From assembly GCA_037178855.1 (NCBI GenBank), contig JASJZC010000007.1:9300001-9364000 (forward strand): a stretch of 64,000 nt of DNA, read 5' to 3'. This stretch comes from Oscheius sp. JU75. Taxonomy: Eukaryota; Nematoda; Chromadorea; Rhabditida; Rhabditidae. The notes beneath the pieces are model-generated. The model did no database searches and was not told the origin of the DNA. It saw only the letters and a program-made list of their open reading frames with translations. A program made the translations under genes and the position numbers. Positions 24,522 to 36,726 of the stretch are shown piece after piece; position 1 is the first letter of the stretch; the number at the start of each line of letters is the position of its first letter.

Positions 24522-24615
24522 GTCGAAAGGAATGTCTGTTACGGCTAGAAACATGTCTCTCCCTCTTCCAAGGGGAAGAGACATGTTTCTAGCCATAACA
24601 GACGTTCCTTTCGAC
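24522..24615. repeat. Long hairpin, about 42-bp stem
   Basis: The left arm (gtcgaaaggaatgtctgtta and on, to about 24563) pairs with the right arm ending tttcgac at 24615, with about two internal mismatches and a short loop. It could be a fold-back mobile element (MITE), a precursor of small RNAs, or two inverted copies of a short repeat. It lies about 120 nt past the gene ending at 24404. Confidence 0.8.
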
Positions 24616-24848
24616 TTCTACTTTGCTGACGTTTTGATTCTTAGCAAGAATGCTGCTGTTCGGCTGGAATGGTAGTTCTGTTATATCTCTGCTCTATAAC
24701 TTCTGTCTATCTGCCTTTATGTCTCTGTATCATCAGTTGTCTCTGTATGGCAGCCAAAACTTCTTCTTTTCAGTTTTAAGTTTCTTATCAACAATCATCA
24801 GCACATTTTGAAATCAGAATATCTGTCAATTGAGACTTAAAGTATCGT

Positions 24849-25131
24849 TTAGACGTCAGTTTGTCTGCCTAACAGATATTCCTGAAGAGAGTTGGCCCTT
24901 TGAGCCAGTCCTTTAGCAACAGAAGACTCTCTCTCGACATCGTTCATTCTCTCCAGGCGACGATGAGTTTCAGCCAAGAAACCCTCAAAGGTCGACCGCG
25001 GCCAGTAGTCCTGAAAAACTGTTCATTTCGGATTACAAAAGTCACCTTACAAAGATGTTCATCCTTGGGCGACGAGCAGACGAGGTAGCAAAAAAGACCA
25101 GAATGAGGAGGAGGACCTTGATGTCGGCCAT
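24849..25131 (-). CDS. Small secreted protein, 80 aa, two exons
   Basis: Exon 1 (25051-25131) encodes a signal peptide, MADIKVLLLILVFFATSSA, with cleavage likely after SSA, and ends at a gtaagg donor. After a 40-nt intron, exon 2 (24849-25010) gives DYWPRSTFEGFLAETHRRLE and a helical tail ending GRQTDV. The joined frame is 81 codons with the stop. There are no Cys residues. The mature product of about 61 residues is amphipathic, and a basic pair (HRR) could be a processing site, so a peptide-hormone precursor is possible, but no known family is recognised. Confidence 0.6.
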
Positions 25132-27884
25132 AAGCGGGGAAGTATGCCAAGAAATGAGCTTTGGAAGGCGGCGCGAGCGGGAATTGTATCCTCTTGTTAT
25201 GAAGGGGGCTACGGTGCCCCTGAAGGACTACATGCCTCCTCATATGATTTCTAAGGACAGCCTTGACATCAGAAAATGTAGTGAGAATGTCCGCTCACGT
25301 AAAGCCTACGGTGACTAATTAAGTACACAGTGAAAACTGTTGATTGCTTCTGAATATAAGGGTTGACAATGACATTACAGAGTACAATTTGCGTCAAAAT
25401 TAGTGAAAATATGAAATTTCAACTTTTCACATCTCTGTAGGAACATGTTGCCGGATCTTCTAATTATATACCTTGTGGATCTGAACACTTTTTGCATCTG
25501 CCGATACTCGAAGCGGAAGATGCTTCGTCATGCGCGGGATCGCCCTCGGCTGACTGTCCGCCCTGCTTAATCAGCGAGCCACTTCACTGGCCAAACACAG
25601 TCGACCTCAACACATGTATGCTTCCTACTGCCTCTTGAGCCCTGGCCGAATTGAGAGTTCACTTCTTCCTTTCAGTCTCTTTTGTATTGGCAATTCGTTG
25701 CAAAAAAAAGTTTCCAACAGCTTCTCAGATATTACTCTCCAAGGGAGGAATGCCTGAGGAATTAAAGGACGCCTTGAAGATGGAAAAGTGGCGACATCTT
25801 ATAGTCTCTAAAGTAAAATGTTGGAATTGACAGTCCTTCAACATTTTGGGCGTTGCGGGATCCGCCAACACTAACCAGTTTCTCAATCTTTATTTTCGCG
25901 CCAGTTCGAGTTTCAAAGTTTGTTGGATGAGAATCCAACGACTCCATTCCAACGTTTTACTTTACAGACTATAACATAGCGGTTTTCTATGAATGTCGGA
26001 GAGGGGGACATTTTCTTATTTTGGGCAAGAAGAGCAGAATGTCGCGGTTGAATCCAGGGACAATAGTTATGAGCCTTTCGTCAGTTCGCAATGTCCGAAA
26101 GTTGAAAGCCAACGGCATTACGCATTCTACAAGAATATTTTGGGATGCGAATTGATGTATGAATATTGCAAGGCGTACAGTAAACTTGTATCTTATGGAT
26201 AACTCAATTGTACAGACCCCCATTTTGAGGATGACCGTCAATATTCGTTATGATAACAAACCCGTTACGAAACTGGCTCCGGAAGTGTCGTAAAGTTGAT
26301 ATTCGAGGCGAACGTTTGTACTAAGTGAGTACCTCGGTCTGTACCGAAAATGCCAGAAGATGTGAAACGTGTATCGTATATGACTTCGAAATATGTTTTG
26401 TCCCCCCTTGTCTTTAGCTGCTATTTATGCAACTCTTCCCTGTTTTGGAAACTCCCACAGTCCGCTAAACGTCGTGCCAATTAGGCGCAGCAAGTGTTCT
26501 CGGAACCGGGCGGAAGGCTACGTTGACTGTCTCCATATTTCATATCTGTCTTCGGGGGATCAGATCCTTGCCAATATCATTCGGCCGTTCTCAAATCCAT
26601 GTTCATTTTTCTGGCTGCTCTTTTGATTTTCGACTCTTTCTCCAGACAGTTAACAGTTCTCACACCCGCTATTTTACATACTTTCTAGGAGCGACAAATC
26701 GCAGTTACTGTGACAACCGCAACATAGAAAAAGGGGGTCTTGGATTAGAATTGGTAAGGCTAACGGGAAGTGCAATTGGAAGGGAAGATGGGACAAGTAG
26801 TCGCCTCGGAATAGTTTAGTCGCACAGATATCACAACTATCGGCTAGCCGGTGGCCAAGGACGTTTCTTATTATCTGTTATGACAGGTCCCGACGAGGTG
26901 ATTAGCGCCTGTGAGATCTTTACTTTCAGTCCAACCTCAGTCTGAGGATAGTCGCTTGTCAATGTCTCTGTCTCTTTGTCTCTCTGTTTTTCTGTCTCTC
27001 TGTATCCCTGACTGTATGCTTCTCTGTCTCTCTGGCTCTCACTTTGTCCCATCCATTAGTCTGTCCTCTTTTTTCCGTCCCATTTCTCTTCATAAAACAG
27101 CTGGATCATGAAACGCGCAATCGCCGTTTTTGACGCATGACACTGTCATAAAAAGTTTGCGACCGTGTTGCAGACCAAGCGGAAAAACTGTTAGTCCACG
27201 GATAGCCATGGGCGTGTGAATGATTGCTTTTTGCGTTAACGACTGATTAGTGTACAAGCGTTGGGAGAAAAAGAACACCCGCTGCGTAGCATATGCAAAT
27301 GGCTACCAGGCGGCTACTTGACTAGCACTGTGTTTCGAATCGCAACCTTTGCCTACTTTGTCGCGATGCTATCTGGTCGTCTTTCACCCGGGTTTTTTTT
27401 GGTTCCGTGAACAATTACTTTCAAATCCCCATGTAGCTATTCTTTCTCTCTCGTTTCAAGTAGTTCGACAAGCGTTGAAAACTCCCCAGCCTCGGTGCTG
27501 ATCCCTATCACCTAGCTTAGAAAAATTAGCATGTCCTTGAGCTACTTCCGACCCTCTTGTACTGCGATCAACAGCTAGAATCGATATTTCGAACCTCGAC
27601 CCCATAGTCTGCCGACTCCAACTTTTCTCCTACATTGGCTTTACCCTAAACCGCTACGAGCGGATTCGGGCCGCGACTGGTTGCTGAGCCCTTTCGCCCG
27701 AAGGCCCCCGGGATCTGTTTATGAAGACATCAGCGCTGCTGGCCTTGGCCGATCCCCAAATTTGCGCTTCCCGCCAAGTCGTCTGTACTAAATTTGTCCC
27801 CTCTTAGCACCTGATTATCACACCTTTCATGTTTTTTCTAGCATTCTTCTCTCTTTATATGCTACAACATCATGTTTTCCAGCC
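25132..27884. other. Largely unassigned region with conflicting open frames
   Basis: At 25760-26280 both strands have exon-like frames (plus: SRLNPGTIVMSLSSVRNVRK and MTVNIRYDNKPVTKLAPEVS; minus: TDERLITIVPGFNRDILLFL), and neither can be spliced cleanly. Near 26597 a plus-strand signal-peptide-like start (MFIFLAALLIFDSF) lacks a firm continuation. 27041-27884 shows no coding potential and is the likely promoter of the PDZ gene. Confidence 0.35.
26951..27040 (-). repeat. GAGACAGA-type simple repeat
   Basis: The plus strand reads tgtctctgtctctttgtctc and similar; the minus strand is the same degenerate gagacaga motif seen in introns elsewhere in the window. Confidence 0.8.
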
Positions 27885-30120
27885 ATGCTTGACAAAATAG
27901 CAGTCATAGCGGTTCTCCCACTAGTTTCCGCTGCCGACACTTGCATGAGGTTCTTAATTTTGTTTTTTTAGCCAAATTATTACTTTTAGCAATCCCCAAC
28001 TTCTTGGGGTCATTTTTGGCTCAGTTGCGGCAGCTCTTCTGCTGTGTGCAGCAGTAGCTGGAGCGCTTTGGTTCTGTACGGCCAGAACCAATCCTAAGAA
28101 GGGAGAGCCCAAAGCAGCATATACTAATACCGCCTGTGATGTTGCAGAGAACGGCTGTACCGCAAAGCCTAATGTCAGAGATCAGGCAAATAATTTAAAA
28201 AGTGCGTATTATTCTCTAATTTAGATGACCAAAATCGATTCGTTTAAAGCAAGGAACGGTGCTCTTGATGTCGGAACACAGAAATCGTTCAGCACCCAGA
28301 ATATCAACGAAGTTTTAAACCTTTGAACATTTCCAAAAAAAATTTCAAGGTCGACGGCAAAGTTGGAGTTCAGTTGAACGGGGAAGACCTCGGCGGTCTT
28401 GGATTCAACATCCAAGGCAATATGACCGACGGTATTTTCGTAAAGACCGTTCATCCTAAGGGACCAGCTGAACAGTGCGGAAACATTCTCCAAGGTCAGT
28501 TGCAAAGGTCACGGCACGTGCAACGGATCACGGTTTAAGGAGATCGGATCAAATCATTGACTATCAGTTTCGAAAACATGGTTTATGAAGACGCTGTCAC
28601 TTTACTAAGCTATGCTTCTCCGTACAAAGTAAAGCTAGAGTTGGAGAGAAAGTTGGAAGATGCTCCCACAGAGTCCGAAGAGGCTGGCAGTCCTCGAGTT
28701 CATCCTCTGTTCCGAAGCAATACGTTGACTAATATTCATTTTAGCCCAGTTGGGTAAGTACGATTACTTTAAAGACGGCGACGAAATTACACGAGAGACA
28801 GAGACGCAAAAAGACAGAAATACAGGAAGACAGAAAGACAGAGACACAGAGAAACTTATTTAGCCTTTCAGATGCTCCCCTCTTCGTTCCGCTTCGGAGA
28901 CTACTACTCAAGTGCACGGTCTTCCGGAAAGACCGAAATCCATGGTAACTGTTGAGGAGAAGGCAGAGCCAGTTGAAGAAAAGCCTCTAGTGCCAGAACA
29001 CAAGAAAGTTAGTGATTCGGAGCCTGACAGCACCACAGGTAACCCTTTTTTTTGATTGAGTAAATTTTTCGAATTTAGGTGCAGAGGCCGATATTTCCAA
29101 GCAAGATTCCTCGGACGACCTTAGCTCTACGTACAGAGAGAGTCTGGACGATGCTGGCACGGGAACTGAGTCTGTAGCTTCTTCCGAAGAGATCAGTCAA
29201 TCAACTCTTCCCGACAGAATTGAGGTAAGGCTCTAATATATTCAAGAAAACTTTGTAGATCTCTGAAATCATTACGGACGAGATTCACGAGACGATTGGC
29301 CCTGTTTCTCCAAAAGCAGAATACTGTAGTGCTCTTCCGCCGAAACCGAGGAAAATTGTTTCAAGGGTGAGGTTTTCGAATATTGTGTGACATTCATTTT
29401 TAGTCACCTTCTCCAAAAATGATCTCAAAGCCTCCAACACCACCTCCTTCTCGTGCTTCGCCCGTAAAGAAGGCTGAAAGTCCTGTTCTTGTTTCTTCAA
29501 TACCTTCGACTCCCGAGACCAGTGCTATTCCTATCCGTAGAGAACAGAGCAGGAGTCGGATAGTGAGTCAAACTATTTAGTATGATTGGCATGCGGGTCC
29601 GGCCGGATAGCAAGTTTTTTCTACCGGATAGCAGTACATCATCTGTCACGGTCTCAACTCGTTTCTTTCAGACACCGCCGTCGCCACCGCGCGCCCCGGA
29701 GATCACGGAGACACGTGTATCGCGTATACCTAAACGTAGTGACAGCGTGAAGACACCTGTCTTGGAAAGGAAGCTTCCAAGCATTCCTCGGAGGAGTCCC
29801 TCTTTGGAAAAGGTAGGAGGGATCATTTGATCCTGGACCCACAGTTGTTTGAAGAGAAATGATGATGACGTATGGAGTCGGTTGTACCAGGAGAAAAAGG
29901 GAGCCCTGAAAAAAACGCGGGAGCCAATGAGCAGTGATGCGACTTCACCGAGGATATCTCGAACACCCAGTGGTGACAGGTGATGAGTTTAGAAAGAGGA
30001 CAACCCGAACGGTCTTGTAGATTCAATACACTGGGTCGAGAGAAGAGAGACCGCCTGGCGGCTAACCAAGAAACACTTGACCGTCAAACAGAAGAGCTTC
30101 GTCGACTCGGCGTTCTTTAA
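27885..30120 (+). CDS. Single-pass membrane protein with a cytoplasmic PDZ domain
   Basis: About eleven exons; the first four are 27885-27949, 27990-28173, 28225-28311 and 28350-28494, and the stop is TAA 30118-30120. The start is two bases after a tgttttccag acceptor, as for trans-splicing. The protein has a signal-like N-terminus (MLDKIAVIAVLPLVSAADTC), a transmembrane helix (LLGVIFGSVAAALLLCAAVA) and then a PDZ domain: GLGFNIQG as the carboxylate-binding loop region, GIFVKTVHPKGPAEQCGN, GDRIKSL, YEDAVTLLSYASPYKVKLEL. The tail of over 200 residues is disordered, acidic then Pro/Ser/Arg-rich (PPTPPPSRASPVKK, PPSPPRAPE, RIPKRSDSVKTP), and ends in a basic helix (KRDRLAANQETLDRQTEELR). It is probably a scaffold tying a membrane site to the cytoskeleton or signalling partners. 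The join between exons 2 and 3 is chosen as gtcaga to tttag (51 nt) because it keeps phase. Confidence 0.75.
28788..28852 (+). repeat. GAGACAGA-type repeat in an intron of the PDZ gene
   Basis: A run of gagacagaga and gacagaaa variants in the intron that starts at 28754, with the same unit as at 8371-8443. Confidence 0.8.
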
Positions 30121-31634
30121 ACCCGATACCGCTTTCATCCCCCTCAAGTTCTTGCCCTGACCTATCGGTGCTCTCTATCTCTATCTCTCTCTTTCTGTTT
30201 TCTATCTTGCCCACTTCCCGTTGCTTCTCCTGAATCATATATCTATTTATTGCCCTCTACTATATATAAAAAGTCGACTTGAACCATCATCACCTCGAGA
30301 CAGTTGTGGTGCGGGTAAACAGCGTGTTGTTGGGGCGTGTCGGCCCACGCTTGCCAACTGACTGCTCCTCCATGCCTCGCACAGGTTGGTCCTGCATAAT
30401 CTTTTTTGAAATCACCAGAAAAGCTCGAAATATGGCATATCTTAGCTATACAGAAGACTGAAAATGGTGTTAAATGGCTCTAAAAACAGGCTACAGTTTA
30501 GATCGGTTACTGTATGACAGTACAACTGTTTTTGGAAGGGCTTAAAACAAAAGTTTCTTAAGGTAGTGCCCAGTATAAACCTGGATAATAATACTCAAGT
30601 TTCTAAAATGATTTCGGCTGTTAGTCCTCATCTCCCCGTTGCATTTTTTGCCGTATTGGCTAAGTGCTCTTAAAGAAAAATCAAGCAAATATCTCTATCC
30701 TCTACCGCCGTTTGACAAACACCGGGGCTGAACTATGGTAAAAGCATTAAGATCCCCCCAGATCATCGAAACGTCACAACCGAGTCACGCAGAAACGTGG
30801 TTGTAGGCTATCGAATTACTACTTGACTCTTGGCGTCTTTTAATTCAGGTCCCCTTATTGACTCTCAACTGACCCTCACAATTTGTATTGTTGAAGGACC
30901 GAGAGTGATAGAGCATTTTTCTCCTCCCCCGCGGCAGCCAGCACATTTGCTCATCTGAAAAACGGCCATCAGCTGGGCCAATGTGAAAATTTGAAAGATG
31001 CTTGAGGATCTGCAGGGGACATTAAGCGTAATGTTACGTGCTTTTTTTTGATGCTAGAAAGAAATTTAACCTTCTTTAATTATAAACTTTTCGATAGCCT
31101 TCACAGCTGTAGTAAATATTGGAGGTACTTAAGCCATAATCACAAAATGTAAAAAGATGTGTTTTGACAAAAAGAAACAACTTTAAATTTTGTGTGTTAC
31201 GATTATTTGAAGATTTGGAAACTGTTTGCTTAGAGCGTATTTGATAGGCAGGTATCATAAGGCAAAGTTACAACTTGACTAGCAACATCAAGCTATGAAA
31301 ATCCAATAAAAGCTTTCCTAGAACTAATCACCCTGTTTACTTTTCCCGAACTGAGCTCCTCACAAGCTTTTGACCAGTTTAAAAATGCTTTATGTGAGCA
31401 GCTGTTGATCTTTCGTCCCCATTTGCACAATCTTTCCCCATTAGTTTGCACCTCGGTACACAGGCGGGCTCTTCAAAATCTGTAGTGAATAAAGTGCAAA
31501 TCACTCAAACTTTTGAGAGTTATATTTTATTTGGCTAGATTAACATCTGAGCATAGAAGACTGGAAGCAGCTGTTTGATCTTTTACTGGAATGATAGGCA
31601 GCATGAGGGCACAAAGTCTATCAATCATTTCCAG
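30121..31634. other. Intergenic region between two plus-strand genes
   Basis: It begins with a TCTA/TCTC-rich stretch at 30172-30200. No coding exon is supported. The first exon of the Gln-rich gene (with its Met) should lie in the right part but was not located. Confidence 0.4.
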
Positions 31635-34600
31635 CCTGGGAACGACACGATGACACCTCTTCGGAGGAGGAATCCGATGATGAAATTGTCCTTCCGAGGG
31701 CCAAGCACGGTTTCAAGGTAGCGGCCAAGCCAGCAGCAACTCCCGCTGCTACCCCCCAACAAGCAAAAACGGCTGTGTTGTCTGAAATCAAGGGGATTGC
31801 TTCTCAAGCTCAAGGTAGATGAATCTATTCTCTGAACAGTGTCATTTCAGCGAATGAAGTGGTTGTGCAGGCACAGGCCACGGTGAGTAAGACTCCGGAA
31901 GAGATCAAGGCTTTGGAGGAACGCCAGAAAATGCTTCAGCAACAAGCCTTGGCCAAGGTATAAGTTTCTTGTATGAAATTGACTCTGTCAGCTTGTAACT
32001 TTTGTATTCTACCTATTTTTGTCAAGCTGTCACAATCTCATTCTGTTGCTAGCAATCCCGTTATCCCAGTCATCCTGATTCTGTTAACATGCCCTTGGCT
32101 TGAAACTGTTCGAACTCTACTTATGCCAATGTTTTCACCTACTTCACATTCGTTTGGCCCAATCTATACTCGACTAGTGGCTTCTTTGCCACTCTGTCTC
32201 TCACAACGCTGTCTCTTTCGTCCAGTTCTTTTTCATACGTTCTCTGTCAATTTGCTGTTCTGTCTCTATCAAATTATCCTGTCCCTACTTTCATTATGAT
32301 CAAAGAACAGAACTTCCAATAGTTCACAAAAACAGTAATTTTCAGGCTCAACAAGCTGCTGCCATACAAGCTGCCGCTGCAAAGGCTGCTCAAGCTGCTC
32401 AAGCTGCCCAAGCTCAACAGATTCAACAGCAACAACAACAGTCAGCTCAACAGCAGACTCAAGCTCAGGCACAAGCACAGGCGGAAGCTCAAAAAAAGAC
32501 AGCTGAAGCTCAAGCTGAAGTCCAGCGCCGAGTCCAGGAGGCTCAAGCGGCTGCGATAGCTCAAGCTAAGGCAGCACACGAGGAGGCAGTGAGAAAGGCC
32601 CAAGAACAGGCCAAAGCGCAGCAAGCGGAGCAATTGAAGGCAGGTACTCACACAGCGACGTATTCTATATGGATGGTTCAGAAGCAGCAGGAAGCTATTG
32701 CTAAAGCGCAGGCTGAGGCGAGGGCTGTGCAGGAGCGTGCACAGGCAGAGGCTCGCGCGAATGCTGCCAAAGCTCAAGCTGATGCGCTGGCAAGAGCTAA
32801 TGCTGCTAAAGCACAGGCTGAAGCAGCAGCCCGTGCTAAGCAACTGCAGGCAAATGGAAGTTTGCCTCAGCAGACGACAACCCAAGTAACTTCTCAAACT
32901 AACAAGGTCATACAGCAGACGACGGTCCAGCAAACTACTACACAGAGTCAAATTCCACAAAGAGTTGATGCGCAGCAAGCGAATGGAACGGTTGCTAGTG
33001 GTCAGCCTCAGCAACAGCCAAAATGGGGAAGACCGGCTCAACAACAGGCACAGGCTCAACAGCCAGTGCAACAGGCTGCTCCAGCACAACCAGTTCAACA
33101 GCAGCCCAGATGGGGTCAGCCAGCTCAAAAGGCAGCTCAACCCACACAGGCAGCCCAGACTCCTGAGCCTTCTGCTGCTACAGTTCAACAGCAGCCACAG
33201 CAGCAACCAAAATGGGGTCAGCCGGCTCCAAAAGCAGCTCCAGTAGTTCAACAGGCAGCTCCAGCTCCAGCTCAAACTGTCCAGCCAGCTCAACCTCAAC
33301 AGCAACCTAAATGGGGCCAGCCGGCTCAAAAATCTGATCAGCCAGCTCAGGTTCCCCAACCTGCAGCTCCTGTTCGACAACAACCACATCAGCCTCATTG
33401 GGGCAAGCCTGCCCAACAGGTAGCTCAGCAGCCCCAGCAACCAGGTGCACAACAACAGCAGCAGGCGCAAAAAGTTCCACCCCAGACCCAGCCGAAATCA
33501 CAACCTGCCACACCTCAAAAGAAGGCCGGCAGTGTAAGTGGCAGTATTGTGACCAAGGTCTTTGCGGAACTGTTTCTCTGTTAGTGTTTTCCATAACAGT
33601 TGTCGATTTGCATGACTGTTTCCGCATTCTAACAAACTTATTGGTTATTCTGTTTCCTCAGTTTCAATTTCAGGAAATGAAGTTTGAGCCGAGTCAAGCC
33701 GTTGGTCAGCCACGTAAGTTTTCTCCCGGTAGACAGAATGGTAAACGTTGACTCAGAGCCGAACCGTGTTCCTCAACGAGCTCCCGTCAAGGTCCAACAG
33801 CCAACATTGGAGCCTAAGGCTGCTGCGGCCCCTACTAGCGCAGCTCCCGGTCATAACATCAAAGAAACCGCCAAGGTAAGAGACACTTCCCGCCACGATT
33901 GTTTTTGAAGAGAAAGAGTGTGCCCGCGATTCTCGCCTCCCGATCATCAGCGCATAAAAATCAACAAGGCTCAGTGTAACAGAGCCGCTGCCTAATCGCC
34001 GCATGACGCTGGTTTCCTGGCCGCGATGGCAGAAAACACCTCTAGACCCAGGCGGAAATTACACTAAACTATAATTAATACCAGTTTAATCAGACCCGTG
34101 ACGATTTTCAGGTTCAAGAACAGCAATTGGCCACTGACACTTCCCGGATGCCTGCGGGAGTCGTGGCCAACAAGCCAGCCATTCGGCAGCAGAACGTTGC
34201 CGAAAAGTTCGTGGAAAAGGAAGAAGCCCAGCCGGAGATAACTCGGGTTGGTGCAGACTATCATTCAAACTATCTTTTTGTTGATTGTTAGGGTGGCGCG
34301 AAGGCGGGACAGCTTGAGGGGGCGGTGCGCTGGGAGCAGGCAACTCAGCAGGAGCTACCTCTGATGGGTCAGGAACGTCCTTCCGCTATTCGACTTCAGG
34401 TGTTTTGACCTTTTTATTGGTTTTTAATGGCTAATATTTGAGGATGATGCTTGCTGGGTAACCCAGCAGCGCATTCCTGCCGAACTCCAACCTCCCCAGG
34501 TTGGCAAAATCAGTATTCCCGAGTACAACGACATTCACGAAGTTCAGGTAAAGTATAATACTAAACTTTGGTTGTGAAGAAGCATAACTCAAGCATCCCC

Positions 34601-35908
34601 CTCAAATTTGAGATACCACACGTTTTAACTTTCAGTGGTTACCGAATTGTTTTCTGCAATTACTCATTCGAAAAGTCTCTCAAAAACGTGCACTCTTTAA
34701 AATGTTTCGACTTGTCACACTCGTCAAAGCTCGTCATTGTTAACTACTACTTTGGTGCCAGTTCCTTTGTATTGCTTACAGCAGTGTATGTCTCCGACTA
34801 GCCATTAATACCTGATCATAAATGGCGCCTTTCAAACAATTATATGTCTGGAGCAAGAGACACTTTTTGACACGAGCTTTTATGTAACGACTTCATCATT
34901 TGGGGTGAGAAAAAACGAGGGTGCGCGACGTTCTCGCGAGGAGATTTTGTGCGGAGGCTGTTTGTATCCGCAGCCCTTAAAAAAGAGTAGCACCTGCTTT
35001 GAGGACAAATAGTCTAAGACGAAACTTGACTCATATCCCTCTAGAGTCTCTCGTGGGCGTTTTGGGACTGGTCTCCGAGTACTTTTGACATGATTTGACG
35101 AGTTGTTGAGAGTTACCTTTCAGCGGACTATTGTCGTAGCTCAGCCGCAAGGATACGAACGGGTCAAGTGGAACGAGTACCAGGAGGAAGCACAGCCCGA
35201 ACTTGGAAACGCCCCCAGAGTCAAGACCCAGGAATGGGTGCCTTTCAACCAGGTTAGTTGACTCTTTGACCTCTTATGACGTTTAAGGAAAACACTGAAC
35301 TGCAACGCAGTCTGTACCAACCTTCCCGCATTTCACGTGCCTGGCCTCCACCAGAGGACTCTTTCGAGAAACCTCAGTACGTTTCCAATTAACCTCAGCT
35401 ACAAAATGTGTTCAGAGTACCCTGGGGAGCCAAGAAGGCTCAAGGAGATCAGGAATGGATTCATCAGGAGCAAAACGGTGTCTTGCGATCAGCGGTCTTT
35501 TCTGCCAACAAGGTCAATCGGGCTTGGCCTCCTCCAGAGGACAACCTCGAGAGAAACGGTTATGAGGTCTCCCACAACATGAACGCCGTTCAATGGCCTC
35601 CTTCGGAGTCTGAGGCTACTGAGAGAGAGCGCGTTGAGGTATTTATTATCGTTTTTCTGTTTCTTTGCCACTCTGTCTTGGATAATATCTCCATTTAAGG
35701 TGCTGCAAAAACATATTCCCACCAGGAAAATGGAGAGACAGTGGCCTCCTCCGCCTCCCCAGTACCACGTTGTCGAGAGAACTGAGATTGTTGAGGAGAC
35801 CCAGCCTCAGCAGGTAATTTATTTACTATTTCTTTAGTACATTTTGATTTTCAGGAGCCAGCGATTCCGGTGAATAGCATGAAAACTGGACAATTGGTGT
35901 CATCGTAG
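31635..35908 (+). CDS. Gln/Ala-rich protein with PKWGQPA repeats and WPPP motifs
   Basis: At least twelve exons run from an acceptor at 31635 to TAG 35906-35908; an aataaa follows at 36128-36133. The N-terminal part is acidic (SSEEESDDEIVLPR). It is followed by a long Ala/Gln/Lys/Glu coiled-coil-like segment (32345-32870) and a Gln-rich region with five repeats of the form QQQPKWGQPAQ between about 33007 and 33420. The C-terminal third is not low complexity: RVKWNEYQEEAQPE, TQEWVPFNQ, and four Trp-Pro-Pro motifs (RAWPPPEDSFE, RAWPPPEDNLE, VQWPPSESE, RQWPPPPPQ). Recurrent WPP and WG motifs suggest a structural or cytoskeletal protein that docks repeated ligands, possibly in muscle, but this is inference. 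The start exon is missing. An intron of about 570 nt (34551-35122) lies before the WNEYQEE exon. An alternative end via a later exon near 36013 is possible. Confidence 0.72.
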
Positions 35909-36127
35909 AGGTAGCAGCTCTAATTACATGCTTATAGTTATAATTGCCAAACATTATGCTTTTCTGGAATAGCTTTCAAACATTTTTGGTAACTAATGAA
36001 TCTCTTTTTAGGTGTCGGCAAAGTAAGTAGCCGCGCAACTACCCCCGCTTCACAACACTGATCGTAGAGTAGTCCATCCGCTTCGATCGTAACTTCTTCA
36101 CATTTGCTGTTTTTTTTTTTTTTTTTG

Positions 36128-36133
36128 AATAAA
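36128..36133 (+). terminator. Polyadenylation signal AATAAA
   Basis: An aataaa directly after a run of T residues, 220 nt past the stop of the Gln-rich gene. It is the probable cleavage signal of that transcript. Confidence 0.6.
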
Positions 36134-36726
36134 AGTTTTACTTTCTCTTATTTTCTTAGCTATCCAGAAGATGCAAATGAGACTCGGTACTAGAGAGAAC
36201 TACTTACCTGAAAAGGTCCTCGCAAAGTTGTATACCAAACAGGGACAAATTTTCGATGCTCATGAGCTTTGACGAACTTGCTTGAAGAAGCTACTGTGTT
36301 TTATAAAGTCTCCCACCTGTACCGGTTTCTTAAGTTGCCGCAGTTGATCTTAAAAGCCATGTCCAGCTTGCCTATATTGAAGTCAATCGAAGTGGCACCG
36401 ATGAACACGATCTGGGAGAGATCAGTGTGCTTCAGATGATCTTATCAAATTTTGTGTGTTTATCTTCAAGACTTGAAGCATGAGTTTGGTTGAAATAAGA
36501 TGGATACAAGGTTTGGCATAAACCACGCAGTAGTATCAAAACGCTGTAGACAGTTTGTTGGTCCTTCTTGTCCGTCTTTGTTTCATTTTGAGAGAATGAC
36601 TAATGCGAAAACAACGCCAGTACATAAGCGAGTCACTCTTCCGAAAAATGATGTTTTTCCCCATTTGTTATGTTTCTCTGAAACGCTTTCGCTTTTTTGA
36701 ACATTACGAGTTTAGGGTGACCCAGC

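Noticed and set aside
25760-26280. Exon-like frames on both strands
   Set aside because: Each strand looks mildly coding, but none of the frames could be joined without a stop or an impossible intron.
32442-33470. A 342-codon Leu/Ser-rich minus-strand frame
   Set aside because: It is the antisense of the Gln/Ala-rich coding exon; CAG and GCT codons read backwards as Leu and Ser. No splice sites and no signal support it.
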